64,000 bases of DNA from Prinia subflava (Eukaryota > Chordata > Aves > Passeriformes > Cisticolidae), in the NCBI RefSeq assembly GCF_021018805.1, contig NC_086283.1:24383287-24447286 (forward strand). The letters run 5' to 3'. Below the pieces are notes generated by a model. The model did not search any database. It worked only from the letters and a program-made list of their open reading frames with translations, and was not told the origin of the DNA. The translations under genes were made by a program, and so were the position numbers. Below are positions 1-15,200 of the stretch, piece after piece; the first letter of the stretch is position 1, and every line of letters begins with the position of its first letter.

Positions 1-3000
1 AGAGCTGAGAGTTTTAAGGAAGGGGTGTAGATGTGACTACAGCCTTTAAGTATGGGTCCTTCCTCAAGGAGGAAGGGAATAATTCCTGTTATGGCCTAAA
101 CCAGAAGTTTTAGGTTTCTGTTGCAAGTAGAACAAAACTGCAATTGAAAATCAGCTGTGAGGAGACTTCTGTTGGAGTCTTGTGTCTGGGGAATACACAA
201 GTAATGGGTACAAAGAAAGTAGGTGATCTATATGGGCAATGGGGGAATTTATCACCTTACTAGATCCTTCTAGACCTGCTTTTCAGGATCCTTCTAGGGG
301 TCTAACAGCCTTTCATGAGAAGGTATTCAGGGAGTTACACTTTAAAACTTCTCTGTGAAAGTGAGCTGCTCCAACACTGCTAGGAGGAAAGCATTGCTCT
401 TAAGTGGGAGTTACCTGATGTATTGGACCAGGGTCAATGTTCAAGGGAGGTTGCAGGGTTGCAGTTCTCACTGACTGAGTTGGCAGCATAATTTTGGAAA
501 TCTCATTAGCCTGTAGAAAGGAGTTGCATATAAAGGTGTGTTCAGGGCTGGCTTTGAACTGCAGCGAGTGACAGCTGGGCTGCATGAACACCTATCTGAG
601 ATGTAACACTCGCTAATGATCAGACTGACTTGTCAGCTCCAACTTCCTTTGTTTTCCTCCTTTTTTTTGAAAACATGCTATTTCCATGCTATTTGATGTT
701 TGCCAGTGAAAGGCGTTTGATCCAGCAGTGAGAAGGACAGCTATCTCCCTTCCTCCAACGCAGCTCTCTACCTGTGTAGAAAGAGGAGCATGGTGCAGCA
801 CTGGAGGTGGCTGTACAAGCCATGCAGTGCACTGGAAGTGGCAGGTGAGCACTCAATTCAGCCAGCTTTCCGTGTGCTCAGCCCTGGAGCAGGCTGCTTA
901 GGGACAAACTGCAGTGATCACAAAGCACTTGAGTAGAGGTGATGCTGTCCTGAAAGGGTAACTTTGAAGCTGCAAGTCCTAAATAGGAGGGGTGAAGGAG
1001 TTGGAGCTTGGGGACCAGGTACCAACAACTCTGCTTCCCAGGACCTCTCTTTTCTTACAGAGCAGATGGCAGTAGGGGTAGACCTGAAGCAGCATGTGCT
1101 GCTCAGGATATGTTCTTAGTTGTGCTGCATGGACACGGGGATGCAACCCTTTTTATCTCCCACTGTTGCAGGAGAGTTCATGCTCTATGGCATGAATTTG
1201 CTGCCTGCCCTGCAAATGAGAGGCAGATACCATGGTGTTTGAGGTTGAGGTATTGTGTAGGAGAAAGCCATGCAAGGCTGTGGCAGGAGCAAGGATCCAA
1301 GGCCAGGAGAGAGCCTTTTATGTGCATGTGGTGAGTGGGATGGAAAGCAGAGAGCGTTTCATGCCTCAGCACTGGAGCAACAGGCACTGAGTAAGCAGGG
1401 CCAGCACATCTCTGAATATGCCTCCCCACTGAGTTCCTCTTGGGGAGGTGGAAATCTGCTGCTTCATGCAGAGAAAAGTTATGTAGACAAGCTGTGTTTT
1501 GGTGCCTGGTTTTGTGCAAAACATGGAAATCCTTTCCTGCCTGGTCTCTTTTCATTCTTTTTGCTGTCAGTCATCGCATATATCATCAGTGTCTGTGGAA
1601 AAGACTGCACAGTCAGGGCACCAACCTACTGCAGCCTCCAGTGTGTGAGAAGCCGCATTAGCTTGAAGATTTTCACATGAGAACTGCTCATGACTGAGAG
1701 ACATAGTGTGCAGTCATTAAAACCAGAAATGTGTGTCTGGAACCCTTCAATGATGTCCGGGATTAAAGAGACCGTAACAAACTGCATTACTGGTGCACAT
1801 GTGAGCAAGCGTTGGGGTTTGTGCTGAGAGCCTTGTTTCTGCAGCACACTCCAACTCACTTCAGCAGCCAGGGAGGAGAGAATTTGTGCAACATGCTTAG
1901 GGAAGGTTCATCCAGCCTGGTGCAGTACCCAGAATGCTCTTACTTGCATCCCTCTGAGCTGCGACGCACATGACAAAGTGCAAACTCCACATAGCCAGGT
2001 GTAATGCAGGTTTTTCTACTGGATTTCAGTGTGCTGCCATCAGTGCTGCACTCCAAACAGCTGGCTTTGTTGCAGTGCAAGCTGCTGTCACGTTTGCTGG
2101 TGTCAGATGCCAGCCATTTACAGTATACGCCATCACAGCATGACTTAAGTTGGCAACACAGAGTCAGTCACATGCCAGCAGCCTACTGTAAGGGTGGGGG
2201 AGTGTGTGGGAAGAAATGGGGAGAAGATACTCTTATAAAATCCTTTAATGATTTATTTTTAATATCCATTTTTCAAGCCTATGAAAGTGCAATCCATATG
2301 ATTTTCCCTCCTGGCTGTAGTTGGCAAAGAAGCAGATGAATATGGTCTTTCAGATTCCTTCCATTTTGCGAGGAGCCAGAAAACACAGCTATATTTAGCA
2401 TGTTACCAAGGCCAGCAGCAGTCTGTTACTGGGTGGTGATTCCCTGGCTGCAGGCTTTTGTGCTACCCGGGACAGGGTGGGAATGCACCTGTCGTGAAGT
2501 CAGTACTCAGGCTAAATTGACAGCAGCAAGTTTCAAATTTCCAGTTACAGGAGGATGGCTGCACTGGTGGCAGCAGCCTCAAGATACTGCTTACTAGCAC
2601 AGAGCAGTCTCTGAGCACCGGGCCCGTACCAACATGTGCAGTGGCCACTCCAGGTGCTGTAATGGTGCTTTTTGGTGCAACACTCAGCTTCGAGAATGTC
2701 TCAGTTGGTCTTCTGTGCACAACCCTGTAACTGTCCTGTGCCCTATGCTGAGCTTTCGATATGCTGGAGCCACAGCTAGTCCCTGCAGGAAAACTGTGCC
2801 TTGTAACATAAATATGCTCATCTAAAACTGGAGGCCTAACTCCTGTTGTATTTTCTCATGTTGTATTCCCAGGCCACACAGGTATAAAATGGAGTTGTCC
2901 TTAGTTATCCCCAGTCCAGTATTCACACAGCAGATTTGCTACCAGTTCCCTGTTGCTTTCCCTGCTGTGTTGCAGCTGGTACTGAGGAGTTAAAAATGGC

Positions 3001-6000
3001 AGTTCCCTTGTCCTTCTGGCAGCTTTTGTAGAGCTGAAATTGGTCTTGAAGGTTGTGTGCATTTCTGGGAAGTACCAAGAACTGTGGGGGGTTGTGGTTG
3101 AAGGGTAGAAGAAGGGCTCGCCTCTACCAGTGTTGGAGTTCTAGTGGTGCCCATCACTATAGAGTGAGACATCTTGAAAGTTGTTACCTAGCAAGATGTC
3201 TAAACTGGGAACATTTTGTGTCCCTCTGTCACATCACCAGTTCCTAAAATTCATTGTCTGAGAGATGAAGAACTTACTGTGGTGCTGGAGAGGGCAGCTC
3301 AGCTCTGCTGTGGCTTCCAATACACACTCCAGTGAAACACAGTGGCTGGTGTTGCTCAGTATCAAAACGTTGGTGTGGAGGAGTTAGACCAAAGACATAG
3401 ATCTGAATCTGAGTGTAGCAGTGATTTAGTCTTTTTGAGCCCTCAGAGGCCTGACTGACAGCATTTCACAGCCTTTGCTCTGCAGCAGCATCTGCACAGC
3501 TCTGTTTCTTAAAAATGTGTGTCCTTGAAACCAGTAGCACTGTGTGGGCACTGGTTTCAGCTTACAGACTCTGTTTGCAAAACCAACGCCTTGTGCTGTG
3601 TAGTGGTTTTTTATTGGTAGTAAAAATATTGTGTTTGTAGAACCCCCTGTTGGAATTAAAGAAACTGCTTTGAGGAAAAAAAAAGTAGAACAAAGCTTTA
3701 CACCAAGCTGGGGTTGCTGGTATCAATGATATTCACAATTTCATTTGAAATAGCAAAGTCCTCAAGTTGAAGTCAACTGTGTAAGTATTGTTTACAAAAA
3801 ATAGTAGTTCTTTTTTTCATCTTCTCCATTCCTGCAGTGTAGAAACATCCACACAGATTTATTCCAAATTTGGTAGAAATAAGTGTTTCCCCAACCCAAA
3901 GCACTTGTGCCAAGTTACAGTCAGGAGGAATTTCTAAGGCTGATGTGTAAGCCTGTGGAGGCTGGATATTAGAATTGAGCAGCTGATTGGCCATGGGCAG
4001 CCTGTAGTTCCATGGGGTCTGCTCCCCACCTCTGGTCAGCAGCAGCAGCCCTGCAGGAGCTGTGGAGTTGGGACACTGCAGGTGTGCTCTGAGGCTGAAC
4101 CCTGGCTGGGTCCCAGGTGGTGGGAAAAGGCTGTCGAGAGGCCTGGTGTGGTGCAGCATGAGCAGTATGACCCAAACGTGCCCAGTGCTGGTGAGTGTTC
4201 TCCTTGCACATGAAGGCATTTATTTCCTTTGTGGTGGCACTGGTGTCTAAGCACCAGCCAGCTGCCATTTTACCCTCACTTCACACAGATGTGAGAAAGT
4301 GTCTGGTGATGGAAGATTTGTGTCCTCAGGGCCTGTGAGCAATTATCTCACTGCTGGGGATCTGGACTGTTGGATTGCTGAGAAGCCAAAACAATAGCAC
4401 TATAAAGCCTGTTTCATTTTGAGTTGGGTTGTTGGGAGCTACTGAGCTCTTTCAGGAGCAGGACAGAGAGTTTCATTCCACCAAGCCAGACTGCTAAATT
4501 TTGGAAGTGTTTTTTTCCTGTCCCACTGGCTTTAGCCCACCACTTCTTGCATTTAATTATTTGCCTTTTGTTTGACTCTGATCTCCTCAGAGCGGGTAAG
4601 AGAGGAGCCTGTTCCCATGGCACCTGTCAAACAGCCCCTTTTAAGCTGCAGTCAAGCTCTGCAGCCCTCTCCCCAGTGATGCTGTTATCCCCATCAGGAA
4701 GGGGAGCAGAGTAAAGCTTGGAATTCTCGGGCTGCTCTACAGGAGCCTGGCTGGAGATTCAAAACCAGCCCCTGCAGTGGGTCCCGGTGTTGACTGAGCC
4801 TTGGGTGAGTGGTATGTGACAGTGTGTCCTTGTGGACCTGTATGGGGTTACTCTCCTTCTGCAGGTGTTCCTGCTAACAGGGGCAGGTATGTGGGGTCAT
4901 CTGATGAGCCCGTTTTGGAAAGCAAATTTTATTACATTGAGACTGAGGACTCTGTGTCTAGCGCTTTACGACTGTGCCTGGGACAGGCTGGGTAATGGAT
5001 GGTCCTGTGCCTTTGCTGGCTGCAGAAACCATTATTAACTATCTGTCATGGAACAGCGCTGGGGCCTCCAGGTCTGGCCTTATTTTAATAGGCTTTGAAT
5101 AGGTCAAAAGAGTTTGTTCCTCAAAAAACTCACCATTTTTACATAAAGTTACATTAAGTATTTTATGTTTTCTGTATGCCTTTTGTTTCTTGAGGAAGAA
5201 ATTCAAAAAGAAAGGAGGGAGAGAAAAAACTTATTTTTCAAGAACTATTTTACCTTAATGACAACATTTGTTACTAGCTTTCTTATTTAGTTGATGTATT
5301 GATATTTATCTCCTGATGTCTACTTGCTAACACTATTAAAGTAAGGCACAGTTTATATATGTTTTTTAAGTGATGATCTCAGTTGATTTGCAGGGATAAC
5401 ATTAGTGATCTCTTGCTTTTTAGGAGCCACTGGCATGGCCAGTGCTTGTTTATTGCAGGGGGGAAGGAGTCAATGATGCAACATATCACTTTTGACAAAT
5501 GAAAGCATGAAGGGAGAAAATCATTTCAGTTCTTTCTCCTGTGCATGCCAGCTCTCAGCATCTCAGGGTACCTGCATGTTGTGAATCAGAGGTGCTTACA
5601 GAGCTCTTAAAGTCCTCTTAAAGTTTTATCCAGTGGAGCTGGGGAAGTGGTGGAGACAGTTTTGTTTCTTGCTATCTGGTTATCAGGGCCAGTTAAATGG
5701 TCTGGTGTTGGGAAGGAGGAGAAAAGCAACCCACACAAGAAAACAGGGAATTTTTGTTATTGTTTCTGGAATTATTGCCAGTAGCTTCTGAAAATATTGA
5801 TGTTTGTGTTAGACTGTTTGGGGCTTTTTCTTACAACAATCACTTTAACATCAGGAAGCCTGACTTTCTCGTTTAGCTTCATAGTATTCAGTTAGTATTA
5901 CTGCAGGAGAAGTCACGTTGCTCTTCTCTTCACCTACTATAGAAAAAACACAAAAGAGGCACAGTAGCTACCAAGCTGCCTCCTCCTCGATGATTGTGTT

Positions 6001-6090
6001 GTTCCAGTAACCCAAACAATCCTTAATTAAATTTCTCTGGCTGCCCTAGGTGCTACATTCACTGAAATGCTGTTCCATTGTGTTTTTTAG
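1..6090 (+). other. MBNL3: MBNL3 intron, 5' part outside window
   Basis: This stretch precedes the first MBNL3 exon in the window and is inferred to be intron, because that exon opens in the middle of zinc finger 2. The first coding exon is not present here. No open reading frame resembles a known protein. The sequence is mixed in composition, with an AT-rich stretch near 5100-5400. It ends in a normal acceptor, TGTTTTTTAG at 6081-6090. I see no repeat family I can name. An unannotated alternative first exon cannot be excluded by eye. Confidence 0.75.
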
Positions 6091-6255
6091 GGCCGGTGTA
6101 CCCGAGAGAACTGCAAATATCTCCACCCTCCCCCACATTTAAAAACACAACTTGAAATAAATGGACGCAACAACCTGATCCAGCAGAAGACGGCCGCAGC
6201 CATGTTTGCTCAGCAGATGCAGTTCATGCTACCGGGCGCACAGCTACAGCCAATT
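6091..6255 (+). CDS. MBNL3: MBNL3 coding exon: zinc finger 2 and start of linker
   Basis: The exon has 165 nt (55 codons, phase 0 at both ends). It begins [16 protein letters not shown], which supplies the second and third Cys and the His of zinc finger 2 (CX7CX4CX3H). The first Cys must come from the preceding exon, outside the window. It continues through the family-typical [14 protein letters not shown] stretch and an Ala/Met/Gln-rich helix to [10 protein letters not shown]. The acceptor is TTTTTTAG and the donor is ATT|GTGAGT. Fingers 1 and 2 form one of the two tandem RNA-binding modules of the family. No in-frame stop or disrupted zinc ligand is seen. Confidence 0.95.
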
Positions 6256-9200
6256 GTGAGTTACAGCCGTGGCCCCATCGGGTTCACACTGCTCCCTGCT
6301 CCTCCCCTGTTTGTTCATGGAGGCCCCAGCCCTGTGCCTGAGCTCAGGCCATTGTCTGTGCTGCACAGAACTCCACAGAATCTTCCAGAGGAGTGTCTGA
6401 TGCTACCTTTGCATCTCCTTGCAAGCTGTGTCTCTCTTTTCCTCTGGTAACTGAGGAGCTGTGAGGCTCAGGGCTTCAAGTGGAAGGGTCTTAACACCAG
6501 GTGCTTATTTGACCAGTTGATTGATGTACATGCCAGAAGTTCTGAGTGGCTCAATTCTAGTGGATCCTGGTTTCGGATGGTTGTTTTGCACTGAGATGAT
6601 GCTGACTCTCTTGCCCTAGATGTGTTGCATTGTTGGACTAAAACTGGGGAAGGTGAATCCTACCTAGACTTTAATCCTTTTTAATGTCTGGGGATGAGAC
6701 CCATTTCACTGCAGTTGTCCCAGCAGAGAGTTGTGCTAATGTCACAACCCTATCACTTGTTTTTCACAGTAATACTTACTTAGAGTAAGAGCATTAAAGA
6801 TTTGCTTCTCTTCAGGTAGGAAAGGAAGCCTGTGGGAAATAGGTGTTTGCAGAGCAGGTAGTTCAGAGAAGCCTTCACTGCCTGTCCCTACTTTTTGCTT
6901 GTCAGTTAAAACAGGTTTCAGGCTGGAGAACCCTGTCACACCAGGGAGAGGATGGCTTTTGTCTGCTGGTTAATGTATCTGGGAGGGGATGACATTTGTC
7001 AGCTGAGTTTTAGTCTGTCACAGTGTATATTTTAAGGACAGTCAAAGGTATTGAAGCAGCTCTTCAATGCTGATGCAAATAGTGTGCACTGAGAGTTAAT
7101 TACGAGTTCTCAGTTTAAAGTTGGGACTGAGTATCTTTCCTGGGACAATGTGTGCTGTAGTGTGCTGTATTTGGGTGAGTCCTTGTGCTATGCCACATGG
7201 GGGAGGACTGGCCAAATCCTTCAGACAAGCTCTTCTAGTCTGAAGGTGTCAAGTCTGTGAACCAGCCTGAACTTGACCTCCTGGTGTCTCACCTACAGTC
7301 CCTGGCCTCTCTGCCCATACAGAACACAGCAAGTGTCACCCCACCTTTGAAAAGCTCAAATGTTTCTGGTTTATTCTCACCAGAGAACAGTGAAAGATTC
7401 CTCCTCATTGGAGGCTGTTGTGATGTTTGGTGTAAGAGCTTGTGATGGAGGTTTCCCTGTTTCAGCAGGGAAAGCTAGCCAGTGTCCCTTCGTGGTGGTG
7501 GTCTGCCACCAATCTGGGCCATTTCCTCAGTCTGGCATATTCCCGCTGTGTTTTGGGGGCTTTTCCATGTTTGCCATCACTCTGATCATCCTGTGTGTCT
7601 CCTATCTTGGCCCTGCCCTATAAGCTAGAAAAATGTTTTTTATTCTTCCCGTTTTGAAGATGGAAAGGTGAGACAGAAGAGAAAGTTGTCCACAGAAAAG
7701 GTCTTTAGTTGTGCTGTGCCTGGGCTCTTATCTGCTGTAATCTTGCACCTCTTTTTTGTGGAGCTTGAAAGTATGTCCACATCAGAAGGAAATCCTGAAT
7801 TCTCACAAAATAGTGGCATTGGTTTCCAAGCCCTGTACCAGAAGCAAACCCTTCCTATTTGAACTTTTCCTCTGTGGGGAATTCACATTGGATACACTTT
7901 GGCTGGCTGTTCAAAGCATCTCTGGGATTTCCTCTTTGGCAAGTTCCCATCTTCCCACTTTGCAATCTTGTAGGTCCAGTATGCACCTAAATTTTACTCC
8001 TGCCTTTTAAATTGCTGCTGAGACTGCATGAGTTGGTTTGTCTGATTAGTCCTCTCATTTCAGAGGTAACCTTATCTGATGAGAAAGGCCTCTGGTTTCT
8101 AAATTGTGCCATGAGGGAGACATGGGCAAAGAAGAAAAATAAAAATTTCTTCTGCAGTGACTGCTCACTTCATGCATTCCCACACTTTACTCAGACTAAA
8201 TAAGCTCATGGTCTGATTCCTGTGGTCCAACTTGCTCCACACCAATTTCAGGACAAACAAGAGATTGCTCTTTCAGTTGCCTTTGATTTCCCAAAGACTC
8301 TGTCAGTGGAAGCTGGCTTTGAGAATTTTTTTTCTCTCTAAATGAGAAGGGTGGGGCCTCCTTCTGGGTACACATGAAATTGTCGAAGCAGAAAGTATTG
8401 TATCTGATGCAGCAGCAGAACAAATCCCATGTGATCAGAAAACTGATCAACAGGATGCCTGCATAATTGGGATGCTTGCCAGAGATGAGATTTGAAACAG
8501 CATGCTTAATAGCTCCAAACAATAGCTAAATGGTTAGACGTTTTAAAGTGCAGTTTCACCAGAAAAGCTACCAAGTTAAAAAAACCAAAACAAACCACCA
8601 TCAAAAATCCCCACCAAATCCAAACCAGCACCTGACATAGCAGCTCTTCACTAGGCTTCCTGAAATGGTGTCTGTCTATGAGCTGGGCTCTGGCATTGAT
8701 AGGAAGAGCTACTTTAGAAATGTTATGTCTGGTTTCTCAGATGTGGTCACTTTTTGTCCTATGTGTGCCAGTGCAAGACCACCCCAAAACTGCTGCACCT
8801 TAGGCCTAGTCCCCACCCTCTCCATCATGCTTTATCCCTTTGCAGCAGTGTGGGACAGACTCTTGGAGCTGACCATGGAGGTGCTTCAGCCCAGGGTCCA
8901 AGTGACGTGCTGGAGCAGGGCACTGGTTTGCCCAGTGCTTCCCTGTTAGTGCCTGAACAACAAGCTGTTCATGGAGTATGGCAGTGGTGACACACCTGCC
9001 ACCACTCCTGCCCAGCAGCTGCTTCTGCTGCTGCTTAGGGAACCTGTTTCCTCTCTTTGTTTCCAAACTCTTTGTCTTTTCTTTATGTCAAGGTCTTTGT
9101 AGACAGGACTGTCATGTTAGTTCTGAGTCACCCATGTCCCTGAGGACAGCCCAGACTTCAACTCAGCCGTTTGTCCCCTCCTGGGGCAGCAGGATCCTGC

Positions 9201-12200
9201 TGCCACTCCATAGTGCTGATGGAGGGGTTAAAGCAGAGGGTGAGCAACTTGCTTGGCCAGTGGTGCTTGGGGCAAGTGTTGGAGCCAATTTCAACAGGTG
9301 CTTTGCATTTGTTCCATGCAGCAAAAACCTGATGTATATCTCAGCCTCTAGTCAAAGGCACTCTAGGAATGAATAAACACACATCCCCTGGCCCACCCAG
9401 GAGCTGGTATCTGCCAAGAGACAATGCTGTGGGGTGTTACCACCTGTCTTTTACACTGCAGCAGCACACAAATGAGAGATCCTTTGAGCTAGGAGTGTGT
9501 CTTTGCAGTCTGGTTGGAGAAATGAGCATCTGTGGTTGTAGGTGGCTGCATGCTTTGGCCCACTGGATTCTCTCCAGCATGCTCAGTCTTCATGTTAGAG
9601 GGTGATTTTGCAGCCAGTCAGCCCCATGCATTTACATTGGAGGGCACACAGATTTTTGGGTTTTCTGACAGCATCGATTATGTTTTTAATATCAAGGTTT
9701 TCAGTCTTGTCAGTATGCGATCTTTATGTTCAGTTTCTATCACCAGACTACGAGCTGCCATTGTTTCTTGTGTGCTTTCCTTATATAGCTGCTTAGCAGT
9801 CACCTGTCTCCCCTCCTTCAGGCGATCAACACCTCTGTATTTACAGTGGGCCTCTCATTTTCAGGCTTTCCCTTTTTAGTGACTGAGGTAACTCAGAATC
9901 AACACTTCCTGGCTGAGACAGTGCTTGTGTTTGACAAAACACCAACCGCTCCTCTGCCTTCCTCTTCACACCCACTCTGTGTTTCTTCTCTAGCTTTAGC
10001 ACAATTTCTGCTAGCCAAATCGAATGCAACTTCTAGATTGTTCACAAAATCAGCTGTTCCAGGTTCTGTCATCACCACTGGTGACAAATGTCCCTCCCTG
10101 GGACGGTTCTCTCTCTGCTCACAGCTTCAACCCAGCCTCCATGCTTGAGGTCTGCAAGGAGCTCAGAGCTGTCAAAATCTTTGGCACCCCTCCCCCTGAG
10201 ATGTGTTCTCACAACAGCCATTTCAGCTTTTTAAAATCATTACTATTCTTACAAGCATTTTCATAATCAGTAAACCAGTCTTGTGAGCTGCTACCAGCCT
10301 GAACCCTTTGCTGCTGCACTGTAACTGTTTCCCTCTGCACAGGAGTAACTGGTACTGTCTCTATGCTATGATTTATAAAAGTTAATTTGCAAGGAAACCT
10401 ATCTCTGTATTTCCTGAATTAGCAAGAGCTTTAAGGGGGCAGCAGGAGGAAATGCTGATACTTTCGATCCCTCTGTTTTGCCCTAGAACACACCAGCAAT
10501 TAAGATGACAGTTTGGGGTTTTAGTGTACAGCCATAATATTGCTCTGTCAGGTCTCCTGTCCTTCCCTATCTCTTCCTCCCACAGTGTCATATCAGGAGC
10601 ATGATGCCATTCGTTCTGGGGTATCCCTTGGGTCAGTTGGGGTCAGCTGTCATCTGTCCCCTCCCAACCCTGTGTGCCACCCTCCACAGTCAACTCGCTG
10701 GTTGGGTAGTGTGAGAGGCAGAAAAACCCTTGACCCAGTGTAAGCACTGCTCAGAAACAAGAAAAACATCCCTGAATTATCTGTACTGTTTCCAGTACAA
10801 ATCAAAACCACAGCTCTACACCAGCTACTGGAGAGAAAATTAACTTTATCCCAGCCAAAAGCAGCACAGCTGTCACAATAGGTGCACAGGAGGCATGTTA
10901 AGGATGGGCTGTTTGGAGTAAAAATTACATTTGGGTTCTGGCTGCAAGGAGGAAATTTGCTCACATTCCCTGAGGATGTGGGGGACCTGCACAGACGTAG
11001 AGGAAAGAATTGACTGGCAGCATCCCTCTTACTGGTACTGATGCATGAGCCAGACTGGCAGCCGGGTCTGGCAGTGAGCACAGCCCATCTTTTCCCCTCA
11101 TCAGCCACAATAAATACAGAGCTCCCTGGTGCCAGCTCACAAAGCCATAGTTCTCAGAGTGCTTCGTGCACTCCAGACTTTAAACTCCAGCTCTGGTAGG
11201 TTTAATATGTTGAGTGAGGTCTGCTCGTTCCCTGGCTGTGCACCCGCTTGGCTGTGAGCGTCAGCCCCGGCCTGCGGGCAGGGTGTGGAGCACAACTGTC
11301 ACTTCTAGTCAGGGAAGCAGGCACATGGTGCAGGCAGGCAGAAGGAGCGCTTGTGAAACCTTGGGAACGCAGCAGCAGATGTCAGGGCACGGAAAGGGGT
11401 GAACAAACAGCAGCAGCAATAAAAACTCATCCTGCTCCTACAAGCATCAGTCTGCAGGTCTCCAGTATCGCAAGTGGATCGTTGTACTCCGTTGTTCCTC
11501 ATGCACATCTTTTCTCCACTCACTTCAGCTTGGGTTTGGGTCCATTTAGCCCTTGTTTATTGCTTGCAGTGAGAAGAGGGACTGCTTTTGAGAGAGATGG
11601 GGATTGTGTTTCAGGGAGCAGGTCCTGCTTCCACCTTTGTAGTGGACCCCTTTCACTCTTTGATGAGGAGGCTGGTATATCATCTCTTAGTGAATGTTTC
11701 AGGTGACTTCACTCCATGTGAGGTGTTGCAGGCCCCTAGAATTCCTCCTTCAAATTCCTCCTTCAGCAGTGGGAGGAACATCTTCCCTTTGTCTCAGAAA
11801 CCAGCAAGGTCCTTGGCCTGGCTGCTGGCTATGTTTGAACCCAAGCAGGAGAATCTCGCTTTAAAGGATCTCTTGGTATTTTGGAGCAATGTTTGTGCCA
11901 CAGCTGCTCAGTTAGAATACTTCTGCTGTATTAGATGCTGAAAAAGATGGAGTGGGTTTGCCCACACAATTGTGCAAACCACTTGTACTGCAAGGTTTGG
12001 ACTACTGTGGGTACATAAAACAAATACTGACAACATGTCAGGCCCCATTATAAGCTGTGCAGACTGGCCAGGTAGGAGAAACTCCTTAAAATAGCATTTA
12101 TGGTGCAAATGGTGACAGAAGTTCAGCAGATACCACTGTAATTACTGTTACTCGCACAAAAGAAAACAGTCTAATAGATACTGCCTTCTCACAAAAGTGT

Positions 12201-15200
12201 TCAGGGAGTCACAGCTTAGAAAATCATAAAGAGCTTTTCTAGCAGCAAAAGGTGTAAAATGTCTGGGAGCTACAGCGAATTGAAAGAGAAAAGGAAATTA
12301 TTTAATAAAGGGCTGTGGAGTGGGAGATCTCTGCCTTTAGTGGCTGAAGTCTCCCAACAGCTGAAGCAGTGCTTGACTAAGGCTCACAAGAAGGAAAATT
12401 GGAAATCCCTCCCAGAAGGAGAATTATTTGGTTCTGCTACACTTAAAGCATGCAGCACCACTGATGCAGGAAGCTGTGTCTCCTCACTGAGGAGGAGAAA
12501 ATGGGATATATTCTGTCAATGATTCCCTTTCCCATCAGCTCGAGAGCAGCTTGCTGTCACTGACCTTAGGAGGGGGCATTATTGAGCTAAAGCTGGGTTA
12601 GGACAGTTGGCTGGTTACTGTGGGTTAATTTTTTCCACATCTCAACAAGCAAAGTATGAAAGTACCAGGATGCAGTGGCTCTTGAGAAACACACTGTCCA
12701 TATGTGGTTTCTTTTAGAAGTTCACAGGACTAGAAGTACCAAAACAGAAGAAAGGAGGGAATGATGTGTATGGCCAAAAAACTGCCCCAGGCCATTGTGT
12801 AGGCGCACTTGTATTTATTGCCAAGTAGAGGCTATGGCTCCCACGGATGGTATCATAGACACCTGCCAATGTGAGCAACTTTAACTGGAACCCAGAGTTC
12901 ACAGTGAAGCAAGTGACAGGAGGGAAAATAAAGATGGTGGCAAGTTTCAGCCTGCTTTCCCTGGGGGGTGCTTGAGCCCCTGCTACAGGAGCAGAAGTGC
13001 TGCCATGCCTGCTCACATCTTCAGTGGAGGCAGGTGGAGTTTTTCATCAGCTGAAATTGGTTTCATTCCCAAGAATGTTTTGGGTCTGGTACTTTAAAAC
13101 CTCACAAACTCCCTGGCTATAAGAGGCTATTACCAGACTTCAGACTGAACATCTGCTTATGTGCCTCGTGCTCACCTGCCTACCAGCACAGCAGCTCCTT
13201 TTCCAGACAAGTGCTGCTGGAGCAACTCAGGTCAGGGAAGTGCTTCTGGCCCCCAGCACTGAAGCTCTGCTGCATACAGAGGACCTGCCCAACACAGGGA
13301 CCTGAAGTGGTCGAGATCTTTATGGTCTGTTGTTCTGTCCCAAGGAGAACGTGGCTCCTTGTAGCACAGGTGGGGTCTTGGACCTCACACTAGTCCACCT
13401 GAACCATCTCATTTGGTACACCCTGTCATTGCTCTTCCAAGCCCAAGACTCACCTGCTCTTGCCAAAGCCATGAGATCTGGCATGTTGTGACAGTAATGA
13501 GTTTGGTGTCCTCTTGTTGCCATTCACATGGAGCGCAGGCTTAGATCCTTCTGCAAAATGGCTTTTGCCTGGAGTCTGTTGACACTCTGAAACCAAACCC
13601 AGATGTGCAGGATGCCAGACCAACTGAGCGTACTGCAGCAGAGACACCTCACCTGACTGAATGATGCCTTTGGTCTAACCTGAGGCCCACTGGTCGAGCT
13701 AATGTGGAGCTTAGGGCAGGCTGATGGTGGATGCAGCAATGCACCTGATGAGGTTCCCTGCTTCCTGGTCCTGAAGCTGCAGTTTACCATGGAGTGTCTA
13801 CAGCATTGCATTGTAGGCATGAAGAAGCTGAGATGTTTATTTGGGAATGAGAAGTCTGTTTAATTTGGGCCTGCCCTAATTGCTGGCATGAAATCTTTAA
13901 TTCTGTCATTACACTATAAAGATCATCAATATGCTTTGATCTGACAAATAAAGATGCCTTGTATTCAGGATGAGTCACAAATCTCTGTGAGTCGGGAGAA
14001 GCGAATGGATCGCAAATAAATGGCAATAAATGAATAGATTGGAGAGCACAGCATTTTGATGGGGCTAATCAAATTGTCTAAAAGGATTGAAGTGTGATGC
14101 AAGGCTTTGATGGGTAATCCAAGACAGAGCTTTTTAACTAATACTTTGTTTTTCCTCTTTCTGTACGCAGACGACGTTTCCTGTGACTCCATCGCTTGCA
14201 ACAAGCCCCACAATGGCTTTTAGTCCCTACCTGAGTCATGTTTCTCCTGGGATGGGCTTAGTTCCTGCAGAGCTTTTACCAAATACTCCTGTCCTGGTTT
14301 CTGGAAATCCTACTGTTACAGTACCGGGAGGCTCTGCTGGGCAGAAACTGATGCGTACGGATAAACTGGAGGTATTTGGACATCTGATACAGTACTGCTG
14401 ATAGGGATGAGCAGGACATGGGGTCCCAGCTGTTGCTCTCTGCTAAAATGACCTGATGCAGCCTAGTACAGGGCTTAACTTGCAGCTTTCCTAGCCCAGG
14501 GCTGCCGCTCTCTATCTGAGCAGACACTCTTGTGGGACCTTTTCCCAAATCCGTGGAAATCTGGGAAAACTCAGTCTTCTGGTATCAGTGAGTATTAGAG
14601 CTGGGTTAGGACTGGTTTTTTGTACGTGATCTGCCATGCTTAAAAAAAACCCCAAAAACAAGTAGATGATCTGCCCTTAAACTTTGTTGGGTGAGAGATG
14701 CTTTGGAGGCAGCAGACTCCCCTTTGTAGATATGAGCTTACTGAGCTTTTAAAGAAAGCTTTAAGCGTTGCACTGATGGGAGTGGTGAGTGTTGGGTGTT
14801 GAAAAAATGTCTCTCCCTCTGCAGTTGGCTGGACATGCTGGGAGTTATTGGTGGAGGAGTTGTAAATGTCTTGCAAACCCTAAGCAGAGACTCTGCAGGA
14901 GATAAGGGCTGAGGACCTGAATTCAGAGGCCCCTGCAGGTGTAAATTATAACACAAGAAGATAGCAGAGAAGGGTGTAATTTCCAAACACATTGTTTTGT
15001 GTTATGTGCTTTATCTTGCCTTGCTGACGTCTCACTTTCTCCACACTCAGTCTGATTGCACACTGGTACGTGAGCTACACCACACTGGGCACCCTGTGGT
15101 GCCCAATGGAAAGATAAGAAGCAATGGGCACAAACTGAAATTCAGGACATTCTATTTAAACATAAGGAAAAATTTATTTACCAAACAACTTCTCCCAGTT